Of a stretch of DNA of 64,000 bases, positions 58,141 through 64,000 are shown one piece after another. The notes below the pieces were generated by a model. It ran no database searches. It saw only the letters and a program-made list of their open reading frames with translations, and had not been told where the DNA came from. The stretch spans positions 5,907,501 to 5,971,500 of the forward strand of contig CAHIKZ030002090.1 in the NCBI GenBank assembly GCA_903632075.3, in the 5' to 3' direction. Source of the stretch: Acanthosepion pharaonis. Lineage: Eukaryota; Mollusca; Cephalopoda; Sepiida; Sepiidae. How positions within the stretch are numbered: position 1 is the stretch's first letter; the number at the start of each line of letters is the position of its first letter. The position numbers were made by a program, and so were the translations under genes.

Positions 58141-59475
58141 GTGGAGTGGGACGAGAGGTAGTACATGCCGGCCTTGCTCACAGTTAATATGTAAAAAATA
58201 AAAAAAATAGTTAAGGTTAGTTTGAGGTTGTTTGTTGTAAATTTGAAATCTGGCTACTCAGACCCGTTTCCAAGGGGAGCCTATTAGCCCCCCTCTACCC
58301 AGGATCTCGTTCACCCATCAGTTAAAGATAATTTTAATGTGCAAATTCTTACTCAAGACTCTTCAAACACACATTCAAAAATACTCTGGCGACAGATCTG
58401 TGGCTGTTGTAGATATGAACAATTGTTGTCAGCGTATACAATTTGTGCTGAGTGCTTATGGTTGACACTCCAGTCCCATAGAAAAGAAAAAAACAAATCC
58501 GGATCTAGTGATATGGCAATAATAAGTGTTAGCGATAAGGATAACGAAAATAAATGTCTTAGTACGTAATTTGTATCCGGTTAGAGAAGTTACTCGCTTG
58601 TCAAGTTATTGCACGTAAATCCGTTGCTATGACGACAGCCTGACGATCGCGGTCACTGCTTGGTGTTCCAAACGGTCAGTTGTTGCAAAGTAGGCTAGCT
58701 ATAAAATGCCTGATGTTCGTCAGTGAAGAAGTTATAGAGGAAAACACATGTAAAGATTTGGGATCGATGTTCTTTTAAGTCAGTTGGCATAGATCAAGAG
58801 ACAAAGCTTCTGAAAAATGTTTGCTGATCGTGCAATGTTTAACCTTCGTGCCTACAAAACAATTACTTCGACAATGTTTGCTTTAAAAAGCGGTGATTTG
58901 AATTTTAAAACTCAAACTTAAAAGTGGATTTGTTACATTTTCTTTATTCGTGAGAATTGACAGCAAATATATTTAAACACTATTTATTAGATTGTTATAT
59001 TTACAAGAAATTGTCGTGTCCATTAAAAATAAACGAATAAAAATTATAGTGTCAAAAATATAATTATAATTAAATTACATTAATTCACTTATTCTAAACC
59101 AATCAGAATCGACCCTAATTTTTCCTCTACACATACAAACACGTGACATTCTCACTATCGGACAAGCAGTCAACACGGACAGGCCGTCAACGTGTGCCTC
59201 AACGAAAATTCCGGTGCCCTTTTTTTTTTTTTTTTTTTTTTTCGTTCAGACCATAATAGTAACAATTATCTCTTAGAACTCAACAAAAACTCGAAAGAAA
59301 ACTTGTATTTTCCAATTAAATTATCTAGAAAAATAATTACACGCATCTATAAAAATAAACATAAGAGAAAGACTGTATGCACTTATTCTTTCTTATTCTG
59401 TCGGATTTCGTTCCATATTTGATCTACATTTGATTCTAAACTCACAATTTTACTAAGTATTACTATCTCTCGTCT

Positions 59476-59511
<36 letters not shown>

Positions 59512-59930
59512 TTGAGTTCATCACATAACAATGAGATAATAAATAATATGCAAATTCTTGCTATTTCTTATTTTTACGAGTATCTTTGTATATCTCAATG
59601 TTAGTGTGGTCCCACGATTCGATCCTTGTCAACGGTAACCAATAATGTAGCCCACACCCCTGCGTTGGTCTTCAAGTTACTTCAGACCACCGTGATTGCC
59701 ATCTAGCTGACTCTTCACTCGTTAACGCGTGGCTCGTTTGTCGCTGGTATTGTGATGATAGGCAGGGTCTTTCTCGAATTAGCAGGCGTTTGTCTATTCA
59801 CGATCATTCACTCCTTTGCCACGTTTTATTTTTTTACCTCAAAGAGTGAGAAGATCGATGATGAAGCAAACTGAAGTGAAGACTGGTCGAGAGCTCAGAG
59901 ATACACAAAAAAGAATCATCGGATTAAAAA
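58141..59930. other. Intergenic sequence
   Basis: GCTATAAAATGCC (58699-58711) followed by TCAGTGAAG (58720-58728) is a TATA plus initiator-like pair without a recognisable gene. Poly-T runs lie at 59219-59242 and 59478-59509. The segment 59600-59930 is less AT-rich but unidentified. Confidence 0.4.
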
Positions 59931-60794
59931 TGTAACAACGGTTTATTTTATACATGATTTCTTGTATACAGCGGTTTTAACCCTTCTCATTTACTGTTAT
60001 AATCAAATGACACTGGGATCTCTTTTGGAGTTTGCAGCTTGTGTTAGTAGTTACTTGAATTTCTAAGTTCTGGTCTTCAGGCCCGGCACAAGGTCTTGGT
60101 CACTAGGTCTCGGCGAACGATATGGATTCCAGTAGCAGTAATGTGTGGATTCTACAAATTGTCCAAATCTCCAGCTTATATAGAGAGTCCTACGTCTGTC
60201 AGTCGTGTCTGGATTCAGTTGCCTTCCATCCTTAGCATCAACTCTTTTCTAAAATTTTATATTCTCAAAATATATTTACACAAGTGATTTTCCAAATTTG
60301 GTGTTGTCCAGGCTCCTTTTGAGAGTGGCCAGAGAAGTCAAGCCGCTTCAAGTAACTTCATGTCTCATCTCACACCATCGCTCCATACAGGCGGTGCTAA
60401 TCTTTCTTCATTCTCACACTTATTCAGTATCTAACCTCAGCTCGCTCTACTGTCTTTGTGATGAATTCAACTTCCAGATGCCGTATGCGAAAACAAAAGG
60501 GATTTTCAGTCATTAATCTTTATTTATCAGCTTGTCCTATGCTATGATTTAGCGATCTACCAGACAACCCAGGAACTACCATGGGTGCGAAAGAAAAGGA
60601 AAGAAAATTATTCCCAATCTCTTTAGTGATAAAAACAGAAGTTTATCTTTCTTCTACAGCCTTTTTTCCATGTTCACTCCAAAATAGTAATTAATTTTTC
60701 TTTATTACTTGTATCCAAAGCAATCCGAATTAATGTTTGGATATAACATTTTTCTGAACGATTTTCACAGAAATTATAATGAACGAATACGTCA
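59931..60794 (-). mobile_element. Candidate LTR of a minus-strand retroelement
   Basis: The segment begins TGTAACAACGG and ends ACGTCA on the plus strand, so TG...CA on either strand. On the minus strand TATATAAG (60175-60182) would be the promoter, and AATAAA (59942-59947) lies near the 3' end. Just outside the minus-strand 5' edge (60799-60820) is AAAGAGATTGGGGGGGGGGC, a purine-rich primer-like tract. It lies downstream of the envelope-like remains, as a 3' LTR should. No second LTR is visible in the window to confirm it. Confidence 0.45.
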
Positions 60795-61392
60795 GACTGC
60801 CCCCCCCCCAATCTCTTTGGGGACACTTCTCGTCTGTGAGGCTGAGTGAAACCAAATATTTCTTTTCCTGACTTTTTCGTTTAGAGTGATCTTTAAATGT
60901 TATTTCGGTGACCACCCGGATTTCTTTATCAACATATTTTTTTCTATTTGACATCTTTACGGATAAATTAATGGTCTCATTCTCATCGGCGGGCAGTGGG
61001 GAAGGATGAGTAGTCCTGGTTTAACTCAATCTTGCTGAATTTCGTCTAGTTTAATTTGGGTTCGATTCTCCTTGGAGTTATTTTAAAACATGATTTTTCA
61101 ATGTATTTCGTTTTTAATTTTTTTAACTTTTCAATCCATCTCCGAGATTTTCAACGATTATCATCCAGTTAGCAAACTCTTCCCTCTTTCGATCAAACTT
61201 CTGAGATCCCAGTGTCATATTACTCTCTTACCCCTTTGCCATTTACTTGTAACTGACACCCAAGTTCCAACTTCCCCCTTTGGTGGAGCTAAAAGCTTTC
61301 ATGCGGCAGGAATAAAAAAAAAAAAAAGTCTTTTTCTGCTATCCTGCACCTGGCCATCTCTGTCCATTTTGTTTATCTCTCTCCACACACAC

Positions 61393-61451
<59 letters not shown>

Positions 61452-61660
61452 ATTTGAGCTCGCATCCACCCTACAACTTAGTTCATTAGTTTCTGTTTTT
61501 GCCCATAGTTTATCTTTTCTACTCAGTCTTTCTTTCGGGGTGAGTTTTAATTTCCTTCGGTATGCTCTTCGGTAAGTGCCGATTCCATTTTTAATTCTTT
61601 TATTGAATCTCACTCGGCCAAATTTGACCAACTTTAGTTAATAACACTGAATGGTGTCCC
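60795..61660. other. Region between LTR and envelope remains
   Basis: It contains the purine tract noted with the LTR and a TA microsatellite at 61398-61449. The minus-strand 60-codon basic frame at 61449-61631 could be a degraded tail of the envelope-like gene. Confidence 0.4.
61398..61449. repeat. TA microsatellite
   Basis: About 26 TA units. Confidence 0.94.
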
Positions 61661-62768
61661 TCTCTCGCCTTCATGCACACCTTCTGGTACATTTTGTTTG
61701 ATTACCATCTTCCTGTGCCTTCTCAGCACCAATAGTGCTGAGATTATCACTGCTATACATACTAATGTTCTCAGTGTAGCTGACCAGTCTACTATAGTTT
61801 CAGAATTCTCTTCCTAAACTGAATTTGTCTCTCCATTGTATTTAATTTATCTTTCAACTGCCCAAAATTAATTTTCTCCACAGGCTATAATAACTCTTTA
61901 ATACTAACTTAGGCAATTTCTATATTATAGGTTCCCATAATTCTGCCCAATTGCTCAGATGTCTCAAACAATTTCATAAATGACTTCTTCTCTTGGAACT
62001 TCTCTTCAGTCTGATAATGTGCGTAGTGTCACCACAAATGTATCCACACGTTTCCGGTGTCTGTTTTTTAGTTTTAATTTTAGGTCAGCGAATCGGTAAC
62101 GAATTATGCATCGAAAAATAATTCATATTTATATGTATCTCACTCTTTTTAAACTGTTATTTAACTCCTCTCTTTAAAACTTCTCTCTGTTAAATTTTAA
62201 TCTCCACCTTCACCTTTAGGCCTTTCTGTTCTTTCTTTTGTTACACCTCTCCCTAGAGCTTTCATACATTTCCCTCTCACACTTGTTTCCCACTCCCACA
62301 CATACACTCTCACTAAAATTTTGCTTTTTTTATACCCGGAATTTTCCGATTTCTTTTTGAATTTGTAAGTTTGATGAATTGTATCGTGATTACGATTCCA
62401 ATGTAATAAATTATAAACATAGAGTATTAGTGTTTGAGCCTTATAGGATGTGTATACGGAATAAATTCCAATAACCAACAATTACTATTCTTAAGAGTGC
62501 TCAATACAGAGTAGAACAAATATAATTATTTATTTAAAAATTATAACAAATATGTTATAAAATCACTACAAAAATACCCATTTTTGTTTCAATACCTCTG
62601 GTGCCTTATCATGTGGTGTTGAATGTAGAATAAAGGGTTTTAAAAAGTTCAAATTAATTAACCACCCCTCGCAAAGACATACGAACATATATCCACATAT
62701 ACAAATATATAATCATGCATAAATACCCATATCAACACATACACATATATAAGTACACTAACATCCAA

Positions 62769-62822
<54 letters not shown>

Positions 62823-62983
62823 GTAACAGCGTTTCCCCTTGCGATGGATGGTTAATTAATTTGAACCTTTTAAAACCCTTTATTCCATATTCAATATCAT
62901 CACTTGATAAGACACCAGAGGTGTTGAAACAAAATGGCTATTTTTGTAGTGATTTTATAACATATTTATGTTATAATTTTTAA

Positions 62984-63023
<40 letters not shown>

Positions 63024-63665
63024 TATACGGACTCCGACTCCAAACGCCGATCTTCCTAAAGGCAATTCCATCATAGACAATAGGGGGACTACATTTATTA
63101 TCTCAGTAGATTTCCCTTCACATAATTTCGATAATTTAATCTCATTCTGGGTGACAACTGCCCAGATTCCATCAGATATACTGATAACTTGTGGCAACCC
63201 AACACTTCTACCTGACAATTTTTCTTAATCCCATTTTTACCCCTTTTAAATAATTCAAGTACACACAACCTGTGATTACCTGTCACGTAAACTGGACTCA
63301 CTGATGTACAAGTTTCTAATGCATCATTTTTATACTTTCTTGCCTCTTCGTTCGTTAATAACTTTGTTCTGGCCAAAATCAGGGCAATGAATTCTGTTTC
63401 GATTTTATACTTAGCAATCGCTCCCAACTACTACTACTCGAGAGTAGGGAATGGATAAGTTTATAACTTGATATATTTCAGAAGTACTATCTATAACAAT
63501 GGGAGAGATATAAACGGCCAAAACATTATAATATTTCCATAACTCTTCAGTAGGATCTACTGACAATCTTAAATGGTGAGGTAATTCGGTTTGTATTTTA
63601 ATAATAATCCTCTCAGATGACTTGGGGTCACAATACTCGGTGATAAATGTCCTAATTATAACATG
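61660..63665 (-). pseudogene. Envelope-like glycoprotein of an LTR retroelement, broken
   Basis: Minus-strand frames in at least three registers suggest the remains of a class I-like membrane glycoprotein gene in an errantivirus/gypsy-type element. 63411-63662 is open and ends at a stop. 63098-63427 holds a cysteine-spaced stretch with LTNEEARKYK, CTSVSPVYVTG and LCVLELF, similar in layout to the F/Env family of such elements. 61720-61830 encodes a hydrophobic helix of about 20 residues flanked by Trp and by Arg/Lys, as a membrane anchor would be. The frames are out of register, stop codons are present, and a ~465-bp hairpin/microsatellite insertion (62526-63017) splits the gene. It is non-functional. 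The family assignment rests on layout only; another surface protein is possible. Confidence 0.4.
62526..62990. repeat. Long hairpin: two ~150-bp inverted arms with TA-repeat tip
   Basis: The left arm 62526-62676 and right arm 62837-62990 are reverse complements at roughly 90%. Example blocks are GGTTCAAATTAATTAACC-type text (62645-62663 and 62849-62868), AATAAAGGGTTTTAAAA, and CACTACAAAAATA with ATGTTATAAAAT. The spacer holds short ATA-rich text and a TA array at 62770-62821. A second TA run abuts the right arm (62989-63017). It is probably a foldback transposon or a palindromic MITE. Confidence 0.85.
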
Positions 63666-64000
63666 TCTAATTGCGCCCTAATATGCTATAACAGGGTTAT
63701 TAGGGACTGGTTAGTCTAACGTATCTTAATAATTCTCATTAATTGAAAATATTACAGAAGGAAATTATTGAATTGTTGAAATACAGTCGTCATAATCTCA
63801 GACATATTGGCTACTTTTTCTCTCGATATTTGTATATTACCCATTAATCAGTTTATATTTATACCCTGTTCTTGGATAATTCACATTTAATTTGACATAT
63901 CCACCCTGGCAACTAGTGCTAAAATCCTTGAATTTTTCTCCTTCAGTTTCCTCCTTAAAACTTTCAAATCTTCTTCGGACATTGTTCTGAATAAAACACT
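63666..64000 (-). other. Retroelement interior, partly open
   Basis: A short minus-strand frame from the window edge to about 63890 reads MSEEDLKVLRRKLKEKNSRI, a charged, coiled-coil-like stretch, and stops soon after. Position suggests it belongs to the same element as the envelope-like remains. It is cut by the window end and cannot be named. Confidence 0.3.

Noticed and set aside
63016..63228. Plus-strand 70-codon open frame
   Set aside because: It is antisense to the more gene-like minus-strand envelope remains.

Overview
The window is AT-rich, intron-bearing animal nuclear DNA dominated by repeats. It has one recognisable host gene, many degraded LINE reverse transcriptases (CR1/jockey-like and RTE-like), mariner and Tc1 transposons, tRNA-derived SINEs, small foldback elements and long TA/CA microsatellites. 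That mix suggests an invertebrate, most likely a mollusc and perhaps a cephalopod. The assignment is inference from repeat style and cannot be proved from the sequence. All coordinates were read by eye, so element ends are approximate unless terminal repeats define them.

Layout: 214-6700 is a 133-bp satellite array. 7101-12395 holds the last four recognisable exons of a plus-strand cytochrome P450 (I-helix, ExxR, PERF and heme-cysteine motifs in the right order). The 5' half of this gene is absent, so the satellite probably lies in an upstream intron. 12.5-23 kb holds SINEs, a small MITE, a short tandem array and two foldback structures. 22-27 kb is a very AT-rich block of old, mutually similar repeats with a perfect-TIR pogo-like MITE. 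26.9-32.2 kb holds CR1-like, mariner and Tc1 fragments. 32.5-39 kb is mostly microsatellites, LTR-like pieces, a duplicated repeat 3' end, a Tc1-type MITE and an isolated promoter-like stretch. 39-44.7 kb has a nearly complete but dead mariner (TIRs and TA target intact) and RTE and CR1 fragments. 46.5-54.4 kb carries more LINE remnants, a second deleted mariner and a 306-codon RTE fragment. 54.6-58.1 kb repeats a SINE and an AT-rich block seen earlier. 59.9-64 kb is a minus-strand LTR-element end: a candidate LTR, then a broken envelope-like gene interrupted by a long hairpin with a TA-repeat tip.

The window holds no operon or multigene pathway; the P450 is the only gene with a credible cellular role. 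The most unusual structural signals are the satellite inside the P450 locus, a SINE family whose copies are flanked by inverted copies of their own 3' end and carry a hammerhead-like CTGAAGA/stem/GAAA core, and the ~150-bp-arm hairpin at 62.5-63.0 kb.
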